From Devosia indica (GTDB lineage Bacteria > Pseudomonadota > Alphaproteobacteria > Rhizobiales > Devosiaceae), in assembly GCF_003056405.1 (NCBI RefSeq), contig NZ_PYVZ01000015.1:1-64000 (forward strand): a DNA stretch of 64,000 bases, given 5' to 3'. Numbering within the stretch: the first letter of the stretch is position 1; each line of letters opens with the position of its first letter. Position numbers and translations under genes: made by a program. A model generated the notes under the pieces. It saw nothing but the letters and a program-made list of their open reading frames with translations, was not told the origin of the DNA and ran no database searches. Below are positions 35,341-44,789 of this stretch, piece after piece.

Positions 35341-36155
35341 CCAAGAGTACCCGCCTCGTTCAGAACCTGATCCTCCTGGTTTTTGCGCTCTATGCGCTGG
35401 TCCCGGTCTATCTGGTCTTTCTGGCCGCCATTCGCAGCGAAGCCGATCTGTTTTCTGGGCCGCTGACACTGAGCTGGCCAATCAACTTCGCCAATTTCGG
35501 CCGCATCTGGAGCGAAGCGGGCTTTGCCACCTACTTCATGAACAGCGTCATCACTGCGGTCAGTGTCACCGTACTGGTGGTCTTGACGGCGCCGCTGGCC
35601 GGCTTTGCCTTTGCCAAGATGAACTTTCGGGGCCGCGAAGTGCTCTTCGGCCTGTTTCTCGCCGGCCTCGTGGTTCCGGCGCCTTCGGTAATCGTGGCGC
35701 TCTACGGCAACCTACAGGCGATCGGCCTCATCGACAATCGCATCGGGGTGATCCTGCCCCAGGCGGCACTGCTGATGCCCTTCTCGGTCTTTATGATGCG
35801 CACGGTCATGCAGGACGTGCCCGACGAACTCATCGAAGCGGCGGTAATGGATGGCGCCGGCCTGTTCAAGATTTACCTCACCATCGTCGTGCCGGTGGTC
35901 AAGCCTGGCCTCATGTCCCTGGGGCTGATCACCTTCCTCTTCGCGTGGCAGGAATACCTGCTGCCGCTGGTGGTGTTCCAAACCGAAAGTCTCAAGCCGC
36001 TGACCGTGGGCGCAGCCAGCCTCCAAGGCCGCTACGGGGTCGACTATGGCGGCATTGCCGCCGCGGGCCTCATCGCGTTTGCGCCGCTCGTCGTGCTGTT
36101 CCTCGCCATGCAGCGATCCTTTGTGCGCGGCCTCACCGCCGGCGCCGTCAAGTAA
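35337..36155 (+). CDS. Sugar ABC transporter permease (MalG/UgpE-like)
   Basis: A 272-residue six-helix permease with the EAA motif EAAVMDGAGLFKIYLTIVVP near residue 162 and the family ending FVRGLTAGAVK. It pairs with the preceding permease. It starts inside the preceding stop codon, which indicates translational coupling. Confidence 0.93.
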   Translation: MTKSTRLVQNLILLVFALYALVPVYLVFLAAIRSEADLFSGPLTLSWPINFANFGRIWSEAGFATYFMNSVITAVSVTVLVVLTAPLAGFAFAKMNFRGREVLFGLFLAGLVVPAPSVIVALYGNLQAIGLIDNRIGVILPQAALLMPFSVFMMRTVMQDVPDELIEAAVMDGAGLFKIYLTIVVPVVKPGLMSLGLITFLFAWQEYLLPLVVFQTESLKPLTVGAASLQGRYGVDYGGIAAAGLIAFAPLVVLFLAMQRSFVRGLTAGAVK

Positions 36156-36168
36156 CAGGAGAAATTCC

Positions 36169-37203
36169 ATGTCCCAGATGCAAGCTGTCTTCCTGCCTGG
36201 CAACAAGCAGGTGGAAATCCGCTCTATCCCCGTGCCCGAAGTGGGACCGGACGATGTGCTGCTCGAAATGCATGCCTCGTGCATCTGCCGCAGCGACCTC
36301 AGCCTCTACTACGGCAATGCCGTCGTCGGGGGAGGGGACGCGACAGGGGGCTTCGTCTGCGGCCATGAGCCAGCGGGTACCGTTGTCGCCACGGGCGAAG
36401 CGGTGACCGAATTTGCCGTCGGTGATCGCGTCGCCGTCTACCTCGCCATCGGCTGCGGCGTCTGCGCTCATTGCCGGCGCGGCGACATGCACCTCTGCCC
36501 CAAATGGAAATGCCTCGGCTTCACCTATGATGGCGGCAATGCCGAGTTCATCAGGGTGCCGGCCCGCAATCTGCTGAAAGTGCCGGGCCACATGTCCGCT
36601 GTGGCTGCTGCCATCTCCACCGACGCGTTCGGCACTCTGTTCTCCGCCTGCCGCAAGGTCGGCGTCAACGGGCTCTCCCGCATCGGCATCTGGGGTCTCG
36701 GCCCCATGGGATCAGCCGGCGTGCTCGCGGCCAAGGCGCTGGGAGGGCAGGTCGTTGCCCTCGACCCCATTGCCGAGAGGCGGGAATTTGCCAGTAAGCT
36801 CGGCGCCGACCTGGTGCTGGACCCCACCGATCCCCAGGCGGCGCAGGCCATCCGGGAGTTCTCCGGCGGCGAGGGGCTCACGGGCGCCATCGATTGCTCG
36901 GGCAATACCGCCGCGCACAATATGGCACTCGATGCGCTGGCACCCCTGGGACGGATGGCCTTTGTAGGCGAAAATGCCCAGACCACCATCCGCCCCAGCG
37001 ACCAGCTCATTCGCAAGCAGCTGACCGTCTTCGGTTCCTGGTATTTCGGCATCAACGAATACCAGGACATCCTCACCACCCTATCGACGCACAGGATCGA
37101 CCTGGAACGGCTGGCGACCCACACCTTCCGGCTCGATGAAGCCGAAACCGCCTTCCGTCTCTTCGATCAACGCAAAACCGAAAAGGCCGTGTTCGTCCGC
37201 TAG
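36169..37203 (+). CDS. Zinc-dependent alcohol/polyol dehydrogenase (MDR family)
   Basis: A 344-residue medium-chain dehydrogenase starting at ATG 36169 after aggaga. Catalytic zinc ligands are Cys in SCICRSDL and His-Glu in CGHEPAG; the structural zinc site has four Cys in CGVCAHCRRGDMHLC. The Rossmann motif is GLGPMGSAGV near residue 178. It probably oxidises a sugar alcohol or sugar with NAD(P) in the cytoplasm. It lies between the permeases and the ATPase of locus B, so its substrate is likely the imported compound or its breakdown product. Confidence 0.9.
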   Translation: MSQMQAVFLPGNKQVEIRSIPVPEVGPDDVLLEMHASCICRSDLSLYYGNAVVGGGDATGGFVCGHEPAGTVVATGEAVTEFAVGDRVAVYLAIGCGVCAHCRRGDMHLCPKWKCLGFTYDGGNAEFIRVPARNLLKVPGHMSAVAAAISTDAFGTLFSACRKVGVNGLSRIGIWGLGPMGSAGVLAAKALGGQVVALDPIAERREFASKLGADLVLDPTDPQAAQAIREFSGGEGLTGAIDCSGNTAAHNMALDALAPLGRMAFVGENAQTTIRPSDQLIRKQLTVFGSWYFGINEYQDILTTLSTHRIDLERLATHTFRLDEAETAFRLFDQRKTEKAVFVR

Positions 37204-37222
37204 GCCGACCGGAGCCGCATTC

Positions 37223-38227
<1,005 letters not shown>

Positions 38228-38338
38228 TGTTCCCGACCGTCGCAGATCACACAATGCGTGTCGTGCGTGTAGCTGACGAAAGTCCGATAGACTTGCCAAG
38301 AGTGGGAAATTGCCGTGCCAGTTGAGCGTAGTCTGGTG

Positions 38339-39199
38339 TCAAGGGGAGGACGAGACCTTCATTGCCACCTTCTGCACCGCTTTTGGCGTCTCAGGGTTCT
38401 CTAGTCTCTCAAACAGCAGCGTCACTGCGGCGACGGATGTGTTGATCACGTCAGAATAAAGATGCGTGACTTTGGAAGTGCGACCCTCATCCGGCCGATT
38501 GCTGTGCTGAACGGTCTGACCGGCCTCGTCGATAAGAAAAACGGGCCCGGACATATCCAGATCCGAAACCTTGCGGACAAGACAGTCCCCGGCCTGCTCG
38601 ATCTCATCCTTCAGATATTCCTCGCGGAACCCTTCAGCGAGGAAGACACTTTTCAGGCGACGCCGGCCCAATTTGAGCGCATCCCTTATTGCTGTCGGGA
38701 CGTCATCAACGACGAGATCGTGCACACCTTTGGTCAAGTGGTTGCCCAGGAACACAGCTGGAGGTCCTTCCTCGAGGAGCAGGGATGCCTTCTGCCGTCC
38801 GGAAACGGACTCGACGACGATCCCGGCCACACGCCAGTCCTGCATGCGCCCCACAAGATCGGCTTCCCGATCTTCCGAGCCGCGGCTGGACGCCACCATG
38901 AGCGTGTAGCCACGGCTCTCGACCTGCTTTTCCAGTTCAGAGAGGAGCTGCGCGGATTTCGCATTCTGAAAATCGGCGACAATGGCGCCCACCAGCTTCC
39001 GTTGCCCGCGTCGGAGCTCCGCCCCAAGGGGATTTATCCTATAGCCCAGGGCTTCGATGGCGTTCTGGACTGCAATCACGTTTTCCTTACGAACAGTTGC
39101 AACACCCTGCATCACCTTGGAAACCGTGGCTATAGAGACCCCGGCATAGGCCGCTACGTTGTGGATTGAGGGGCGTGCGTCCGCCTTCTTGTCGATCAT
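38339..39199 (-). CDS. LacI-family transcriptional regulator (short)
   Basis: A 286-residue LacI-type repressor. The N-terminal HTH is SIHNVAAYAGVSIATVSKVMQGVATV with the hinge GYRINPLGAEL. The ligand domain is 40-50 residues shorter than usual: after residue 175 the text GRRRLKSVFLAEGFREEYLKDEIEQAGDCLVRKVSDLDMSG skips some of the normal central strands, so the core may be altered. It is divergent from locus C, and two AAACGTTT operators stand between (39236-39265). It should control the arabinoside locus in response to a sugar. Confidence 0.88.
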   Translation of the reverse strand: MIDKKADARPSIHNVAAYAGVSIATVSKVMQGVATVRKENVIAVQNAIEALGYRINPLGAELRRGQRKLVGAIVADFQNAKSAQLLSELEKQVESRGYTLMVASSRGSEDREADLVGRMQDWRVAGIVVESVSGRQKASLLLEEGPPAVFLGNHLTKGVHDLVVDDVPTAIRDALKLGRRRLKSVFLAEGFREEYLKDEIEQAGDCLVRKVSDLDMSGPVFLIDEAGQTVQHSNRPDEGRTSKVTHLYSDVINTSVAAVTLLFERLENPETPKAVQKVAMKVSSSP

Positions 39200-39235
39200 T
39201 TGCAGGTCTCCTTACCCACCCCATATCCTAAAAAT

Positions 39236-39265
39236 AAACGTTTTACACGATAAGAAAAAACGTTT
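39236..39265 (+). promoter_or_regulatory. Paired LacI-type operators
   Basis: AAACGTTT occurs at 39236-39243 and again at 39258-39265. The centres are 22 bp apart, two helical turns, in an AT-rich patch between the divergent LacI gene and the locus C dehydrogenase. The central CG with symmetric arms is the usual LacI-family operator shape. Probably bound by the regulator at 38339-39199. Confidence 0.7.
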
Positions 39266-39317
39266 AATTCTACACCTGCTCTCCAAATTCTGGGGGGGCG
39301 TGGAGGAGAAGATAAGT

Positions 39318-40442
39318 ATGAAACTGCGCGTAGCCCTGATCGGGCTTGGCTTTGGTGCGGAATTTGCCCCGATCTATCGTGACCATCCGGATGTGGAGTG
39401 GGTGGCGCTGCACGACAGCAATTCCGAGAAATTGCAGCAGGCGCGACAGCGCTTCGGTATCGAGCGCGCTTACGCCTCCTTGGATGAGGTCCTGGACGAT
39501 CCTGACGTGGATGCCGTGCATCTGGTCACGCCTATTCCGATGCATGCCGAACAGGCCGTCCGGGTCCTCGATGCAGGCAAGCACTGCGCTTGCACGGTGC
39601 CCATGGCGACCAGTCTTGAGGATCTGCAGAAGATAATCGACGCGGAAGATCGGTCGGGCAAGAACTACATGATGATGGAAACAGCGGTCTATACCCGCGA
39701 ATTCCTCATGGTCCAGGATTTGTTCGCCAAGGGCGAATTTGGCGATATCTCCTTCGCGCGCGGCGGGCACATGCAGGATATGGAGGGCTGGCCGGAATAT
39801 TGGATGGGCCTGCCACCACATCACTACATGACGCACGCCATTTCCCCCGTGCTCAAGCTGCTTTCCACCGGCGTCGAGCGGGTGCATTGCTTCGGATCCG
39901 GTCGCCTTCCGGAGGAGCGGGTGAAAGCTTATGGCAATCCATATCCGGTGGAGACGGCTATTTTCCGGCTGCGGGACAGCGATGTCGCCGTTGAGGTCAC
40001 CAGGTCGCTCTTCCAGACCGTCCGGCCCTATTCGGAATCCTTTGCGATCTATGGCGACAGGCTCGGGTTTGAGTGGCAACAGATCGAGGAGGAGGATCCG
40101 ATGATCTTCTCGCTGCCCCAGCCTGGCACGGGTCGAGGCCGAAAGATCCTGCATGAGGCGGTGCAGCCGCCTGATCGACAGGATCTGTTGCCTGCGGAGA
40201 TCGCCCCTTACACCCGCAAGGCGGTGTTCTCGGATGGCAAGCACCTATCTTTCGTGCAGGGTGGTGGCCATTCCGGATCCCACCCCCACCTGGTTCATGA
40301 ATTCGTCCGCTCGATAGTGGAGGGGCGCAAGGCCCAGGTTGATGCGCGCACCGGGGCGCGGTGGACCGCGCCTGGCATTGCGGCGCATCAATCGGCCCTG
40401 GCCAACGGAGCTGCAGTAGAGGTTCCGATCTTCGCCGACTAG
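39318..40442 (+). CDS. Gfo/Idh/MocA-family protein with altered catalytic motif
   Basis: A 374-residue oxidoreductase-fold protein from ATG 39318 after ggaggag. It has the Rossmann start ALIGLGFGAEFAP and a C-terminal beta-sheet domain with HYMTHAISPVLKLL. Where the family has the catalytic lysine in EKP, this protein reads CTVPMATS, so the usual lysine is missing. Some Idh/MocA relatives share this change, and they may use a different mechanism or bind rather than oxidise. First gene of locus C, before the binding protein. Substrate unknown. Confidence 0.85.
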   Translation: MKLRVALIGLGFGAEFAPIYRDHPDVEWVALHDSNSEKLQQARQRFGIERAYASLDEVLDDPDVDAVHLVTPIPMHAEQAVRVLDAGKHCACTVPMATSLEDLQKIIDAEDRSGKNYMMMETAVYTREFLMVQDLFAKGEFGDISFARGGHMQDMEGWPEYWMGLPPHHYMTHAISPVLKLLSTGVERVHCFGSGRLPEERVKAYGNPYPVETAIFRLRDSDVAVEVTRSLFQTVRPYSESFAIYGDRLGFEWQQIEEEDPMIFSLPQPGTGRGRKILHEAVQPPDRQDLLPAEIAPYTRKAVFSDGKHLSFVQGGGHSGSHPHLVHEFVRSIVEGRKAQVDARTGARWTAPGIAAHQSALANGAAVEVPIFAD

Positions 40443-40495
40443 CGGCCGCCTAAGACACTATCAGTTCCGTAGCCAGTGAACCCAGGGAGGAAACC

Positions 40496-41749
40496 ATGTT
40501 CACGACCAATTTCTCACGCCGAAAATTCCTGCAAACGACGGCGGCGGCCGGTGCGACGCTGGCCTTTGCCCCGCATGTGCGTGCGCAGGGCGTCACAGAA
40601 ATCAACATGATCGGCTGGAATAGCCCGGTGTTGATGGACCTGTTCGCTCGCGCCGAAAGCGAAATCGGCATCAAGATCAACTACGACGTCCTGCCCTCCA
40701 AGTGGGACGACGTGATGCAGAAGATCACGCTGTGGGGGCAGACGGGCTACGATGGCCTCGATGTCATGTTTGCCGACGACCTGATTGGCGGCCTCTGGGG
40801 CATGAACGGCTGGGCCGAGGATCTCAGCGGCATGGACGCGTGGACCAAAAACAGCGGGGATACGGTCCAGAACATCACCGACCTGAACAATGCCGCGGGC
40901 GGGGTCTACCGCGCCTTCTTTACCATGGGTCTGGAGCCGTTCTTCTACAACAAGTCGCTGGTCCAGACTGCCCCCAAGACCTGGGACGAGATGGTGGAAA
41001 TGGCCAGGGCCGTGACCGATGCGAATGCTGGCGTCTATGGGTGGCGCCCGCTCGGCGGTGAGGGACACGCATTCAACACCGTGCTGCTTATGCTCAACCA
41101 GGCGGGCGCAGACCTGTCCAGCCTCAACGATCCCAATTCGTTGAAAGCATTCCAGTTCATGTCCGACTGGGTGCACAAGGATCAGATCACCCCACCATCG
41201 ACGGTCAGCGAGGACAATGCCGCCGTGGAAGCGCTTGCCGCGGCGGGCAAGGCTGGCATGTGGTGGACCTATGAAGGTGGACTGCGCAACATCATCGGGG
41301 TGGATGGCAGCACTATCACCAGGGACACTCTTGGCGTTTCACCCTGGCCTGCGGGCCCTGCCGGAAACACCGGCCTGGTCCATGGTTGGGGCGTCATGAT
41401 GCCCAAGGCCTCGAAGAAGAAGGAAGCCGCTACCGAGGTGATCAACTGGATTTCGAGCCCCGAGATCGTCAAGGAGATCTGCCTGGCCCAGAGCGCGGCA
41501 CCGCCTTACCGCTCGCTGTTCGATGATGCCGATATCAAGGACAAGGTGCCGGCCCTGAGCCTGGACGTCAGCTGGTCGGATCTGATCGCGGGCGCCAAGT
41601 TCCGCGAACCGATCATCAGTTCCCCGCAGGTCACGCAGCTCTGGTCGATGTTCGACAAGCTCGGCAGTTACATCCTTTCGGGTCAACGGACTCCCGAGGA
41701 TGCACAGCGTTGGGCCGCCGACGAGTACAGCTTGATCAAACTTTCCTGA
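40496..41749 (+). CDS. ABC transporter solute-binding protein with Tat-type signal
   Basis: A 417-residue family-1 binding protein. The leader NFSRRKFLQTTAAAGATLAFAPHVRAQ contains the twin-arginine motif S-R-R-K-F-L, so it is probably exported folded by Tat. The mature protein shows MIGWNSPVLMDLFARAESE, GGVYRAFFTMGLEPFFYNKSL and AGMWWTYEGG. It serves the permeases at 41826-43614. Given the GH51 enzyme in the same operon, an arabinose-containing oligosaccharide is the likely ligand. Confidence 0.92.
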   Translation: MFTTNFSRRKFLQTTAAAGATLAFAPHVRAQGVTEINMIGWNSPVLMDLFARAESEIGIKINYDVLPSKWDDVMQKITLWGQTGYDGLDVMFADDLIGGLWGMNGWAEDLSGMDAWTKNSGDTVQNITDLNNAAGGVYRAFFTMGLEPFFYNKSLVQTAPKTWDEMVEMARAVTDANAGVYGWRPLGGEGHAFNTVLLMLNQAGADLSSLNDPNSLKAFQFMSDWVHKDQITPPSTVSEDNAAVEALAAAGKAGMWWTYEGGLRNIIGVDGSTITRDTLGVSPWPAGPAGNTGLVHGWGVMMPKASKKKEAATEVINWISSPEIVKEICLAQSAAPPYRSLFDDADIKDKVPALSLDVSWSDLIAGAKFREPIISSPQVTQLWSMFDKLGSYILSGQRTPEDAQRWAADEYSLIKLS

Positions 41750-41765
41750 CCCGTCCGTCGCCCCA

Positions 41766-41799
41766 GGGCCGCCCGCGACCTCCCAGCGATGGGCGGCCC
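41766..41799 (+). terminator. Stem-loop after the locus C binding-protein gene
   Basis: A perfect 9-bp stem (GGGCCGCCC / GGGCGGCCC) with a 16-nt loop lies between the binding-protein gene and the first permease. Same position as in the other sugar loci; it may lower permease output relative to the binding protein. Confidence 0.6.
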
Positions 41800-41825
41800 A
41801 ACCAAATCACAAGGGCTATACAACC

Positions 41826-42764
41826 ATGACGATCTCGCCTGACGTGGCGACGACGCCGCAATCCTTCGGTGTGCGACTCCGAGCGATGGCGTCTGGACCC
41901 AATTCCTTCGCCTATCTGATCATCTTGCCGGCAATCGTGCTGCGCCTGACCTACAGCATCGTGCCGCTGGTTCAGACGGTCTGGATGAGCTTCACCAATC
42001 GCTCGATCACCAATCCCGGGCAGTTTATCGGTCTCGCCAACTATGAATTTCTGATCCGCGATGAACGACTGATCGGCTCTCTGGCTTTCACCCTGATCTA
42101 CACTTTCGTGAGCGTCGCGCTCGAAGTTGTTCTCGGTCTGATGCTGGCGCTGCTGCTGATGCAAAATCTTCGGGGCCGGTGGCTGAGCAATTTTATCATG
42201 CTCCTGCCATGGGTCATGGCGCCATTGCTGGCGGCAACCGTGTGGAAGATCATGTTCTATGAGGATGGCGGTATCCTCAATGCCATACTCCGAGACCTAG
42301 GGATGATCGAGTCGCCCATCCGCTGGCTCAGCGATGCCAATACGGCCCGCGTCTCCGTGATCGTCGTCACTGTGTGGAAGAATGTCTCCTGGTGTGCCCT
42401 GATTTTCATGGCCGGGCTCGCCGCGCTGCCCAGGGAACTGATCGAGGCCGCCGAGGTCGACGGCGCCAACATCCTGCAGCGTTTCTGGTTTGTCACGCTG
42501 CCCATGCTTATGCCGACGGTCTATCTGATCGTCATGCTGCGCGGCATGGCCGAGGTGCAGACCTTTGAGCAGATCAATGGCCTGACGCGCGGTGGACCGG
42601 GGACCGCAACCGAGACCCTCGCCGTCTACGCCTATGCCCGCTTCTTCCAGGAGCTTCGGTACGGCTACGGTTCGGCGATCAATCTCCTGCTTCTGCTGTG
42701 CAGCGTCACCATCGGTGGCTTCTTTGCCTGGCGCCTCTACCGTGCGAACAGAAGTGGACTTTAA
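41826..42764 (+). CDS. Sugar ABC transporter permease (MalF-like)
   Basis: A 312-residue permease with six helices and the EAA motif EAAEVDGANILQRFWFVTLPML near residue 205. A 25-residue cytoplasmic N-terminus precedes the first helix. It pairs with the permease that begins 1 bp after its stop. Imports the ligand of the Tat-type binding protein. Confidence 0.92.
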   Translation: MTISPDVATTPQSFGVRLRAMASGPNSFAYLIILPAIVLRLTYSIVPLVQTVWMSFTNRSITNPGQFIGLANYEFLIRDERLIGSLAFTLIYTFVSVALEVVLGLMLALLLMQNLRGRWLSNFIMLLPWVMAPLLAATVWKIMFYEDGGILNAILRDLGMIESPIRWLSDANTARVSVIVVTVWKNVSWCALIFMAGLAALPRELIEAAEVDGANILQRFWFVTLPMLMPTVYLIVMLRGMAEVQTFEQINGLTRGGPGTATETLAVYAYARFFQELRYGYGSAINLLLLLCSVTIGGFFAWRLYRANRSGL

Positions 42765-42765
42765 T

Positions 42766-43614
42766 ATGCACCCGATCCTTCAACAGCGTCTGGGCCGTTC
42801 CGCTCAATATGGCATGTTGCTCATCGTTCTGGTGATGCTTGCCTTCCCGATCTACTACATGGTCATCACGTCCCTTAAGCCGCCGGGCGAAGCCTACAGG
42901 CTCCCGCCCACCCTTTGGCCGCTCAACCCGACGGTGGACGGATATCCCTTTGTGATGAGGGCCTGGAACTATTTGCGGACGCTTCTCAATACCGTGCTGG
43001 TTGCAGGTGGCGCCGCGGCCGGGGCAACGCTGCTCGGCGGATTGGCGGCATACGGCTTCAGCCGCATGACCTTCGTGGGCAAGTCCGCCCTCTACAGCGC
43101 GCTGGTGGCCACTGTGGCAATCCCCGGCATGGTCACCTTGGGGCCTGTTTTCATCGCCTACAATGAGCTTGGCCTGCTGGACACCCATATCGGGCTCATC
43201 CTGATCTTCATGTCGGATGGCATACCGTTCGCCTTCCTCACCTTGTTCGCCTATTTCCGCTCCATTCCCAGGGAACTTGACGAAGCGGCGTGGATCGATG
43301 GAGCCGGGCTGTTCAGCACCTTGTTCCGCATCATCTTCCCCATTGCCATGCCCGCCTTCGCAGTGACCTTCCTGCTGCTGTTCATCGCTGGCTGGAACGA
43401 GTTCCTCTACGCATTCACGCTGACGGTTACCCCGGAAACGCGACTGCTGACGGTGCGGCTATTCGAAATTCCCGTTCGGGCCGACGCCAACACCACGCCC
43501 TATGATCTCATTGCAGCAGGCGGCGTCCTGATCCTCCTTCCGCTCATTCCACTTCTCGTCCGCGTTCAGAAGCAGCTCGTGCAGGGCATTCTGGCCGGTG
43601 CGGTGAAGGGGTAG
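42766..43614 (+). CDS. Sugar ABC transporter permease (MalG-like)
   Basis: A 282-residue six-helix permease from ATG 42766, one base after the preceding stop. The EAA motif is DEAAWIDGAGLFSTLFRIIFP near residue 171 and the ending QGILAGAVKG is typical. Forms the channel with the preceding permease. The open frame extends upstream, but that part lies in the previous gene. Confidence 0.92.
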   Translation: MHPILQQRLGRSAQYGMLLIVLVMLAFPIYYMVITSLKPPGEAYRLPPTLWPLNPTVDGYPFVMRAWNYLRTLLNTVLVAGGAAAGATLLGGLAAYGFSRMTFVGKSALYSALVATVAIPGMVTLGPVFIAYNELGLLDTHIGLILIFMSDGIPFAFLTLFAYFRSIPRELDEAAWIDGAGLFSTLFRIIFPIAMPAFAVTFLLLFIAGWNEFLYAFTLTVTPETRLLTVRLFEIPVRADANTTPYDLIAAGGVLILLPLIPLLVRVQKQLVQGILAGAVKG

Positions 43615-43641
43615 TCCAGACACGAAAGAAAGCTCTTCAAA

Positions 43642-44685
43642 ATGGCACCCGTCAAAATCAGCAATGCTCTGAAGCGCTATGGCACAGTCGAAGTGCTCAA
43701 GGGGGTTTCCATTGACATCGACGAGGGGGAATTTGTTGTCCTCGTCGGCCCCTCGGGCTGTGGAAAGTCAACCCTGCTGCGCATGGTCGCAGGCCTGGAG
43801 GGCATCTCGGGCGGCACGATCTCCATTGGGGATCGGGTCGTGAATGACCTGCCACCCAAGCAACGTGACATCGCCATGGTGTTCCAGAGCTACGCTCTCT
43901 ACCCACATATGACCGTTGCCGAGAACATGGCGTTCTCGCTCAGGATGAAGCGCGTGGACAAGAAGACCGCCGATGCAAAGGTCGAGCAGGCCGCCCAGAT
44001 GCTGGGACTGGGCAGCCTGCTTGGCCGCTATCCCCGCGAATTGTCCGGCGGGCAGCGCCAGCGCGTCGCCATGGGGCGGGCGGTGGTCCGCAATCCGGCG
44101 GTATTCCTGTTTGACGAACCGCTCTCGAACCTTGATGCGAAACTGCGCGTTCAGATGCGCGCTGAAATCAAGGATCTGCACCAGCGCGTCAAGACGACGA
44201 CGATCTATGTGACTCACGACCAGGTCGAGGCGATGACCATGGCGGATACGATCGTTGTCATGCGCGACGGGAAAATCGAGCAAATGGGAACGCCTATCGA
44301 ACTGTTTGACAATCCCAGCAATATCTTCGTGGCCCAGTTCATCGGTTCGCCGTCGATGAACATCATCGAAGGAACGCTGGGCCCAAAGGGCTTTGTCACT
44401 TCGGACGGGCATGTGCTTCCTGCACCGCAGTCGAGAGCAGTGGCCAAGTCCTATGGTATCCGACCCGAACACCTGGTCCCCGATCCAGCGGGTATTCCCA
44501 TGGAAGTTGTCATTGTAGAGCCCATGGGTTCGGAAACCCAATTGATACTCAGGCTCGGCCAATCCACGCTGACCAGCCTAGTCAGGCATCGGCTCGATGT
44601 GGTGCCTGGCACTGTCATGGGCTTCTCTGCCGATCTGTCATCGGTGCATCTGTTCGACCAAAACGGCAATCGTTGTGTGGACTAG
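43642..44685 (+). CDS. Sugar ABC transporter ATPase (MalK/UgpC-like)
   Basis: A 347-residue ATPase with Walker [10 protein letters not shown], signature [14 protein letters not shown], Walker [12 protein letters not shown], switch His in THDQVEAMT and a C-terminal TOBE region with GIRPEHLV. It energises the locus C permeases. Followed by a stem-loop (44696-44718) and the GH51 gene. Confidence 0.93.
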   Translation: MAPVKISNALKRYGTVEVLKGVSIDIDEGEFVVLVGPSGCGKSTLLRMVAGLEGISGGTISIGDRVVNDLPPKQRDIAMVFQSYALYPHMTVAENMAFSLRMKRVDKKTADAKVEQAAQMLGLGSLLGRYPRELSGGQRQRVAMGRAVVRNPAVFLFDEPLSNLDAKLRVQMRAEIKDLHQRVKTTTIYVTHDQVEAMTMADTIVVMRDGKIEQMGTPIELFDNPSNIFVAQFIGSPSMNIIEGTLGPKGFVTSDGHVLPAPQSRAVAKSYGIRPEHLVPDPAGIPMEVVIVEPMGSETQLILRLGQSTLTSLVRHRLDVVPGTVMGFSADLSSVHLFDQNGNRCVD

Positions 44686-44695
44686 ATCTTCCCAG

Positions 44696-44718
44696 GCGCA
44701 TCGGCTTGGCCGATGCGT
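44696..44718 (+). terminator. Stem-loop between the ATPase and GH51 genes
   Basis: A 10-bp stem (GCGCATCGGC / GCCGATGCGT, one G-U pair) with a ttg loop, 10 bases after the ATPase stop. No T-run. Possible attenuator within the operon. Confidence 0.5.
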
Positions 44719-44789
44719 CGCCAGCCATAAAGGCAACTACGGAATGGCCAGGCACCACTCGGGCATATCATCTGCGATCAGGAGCGATC

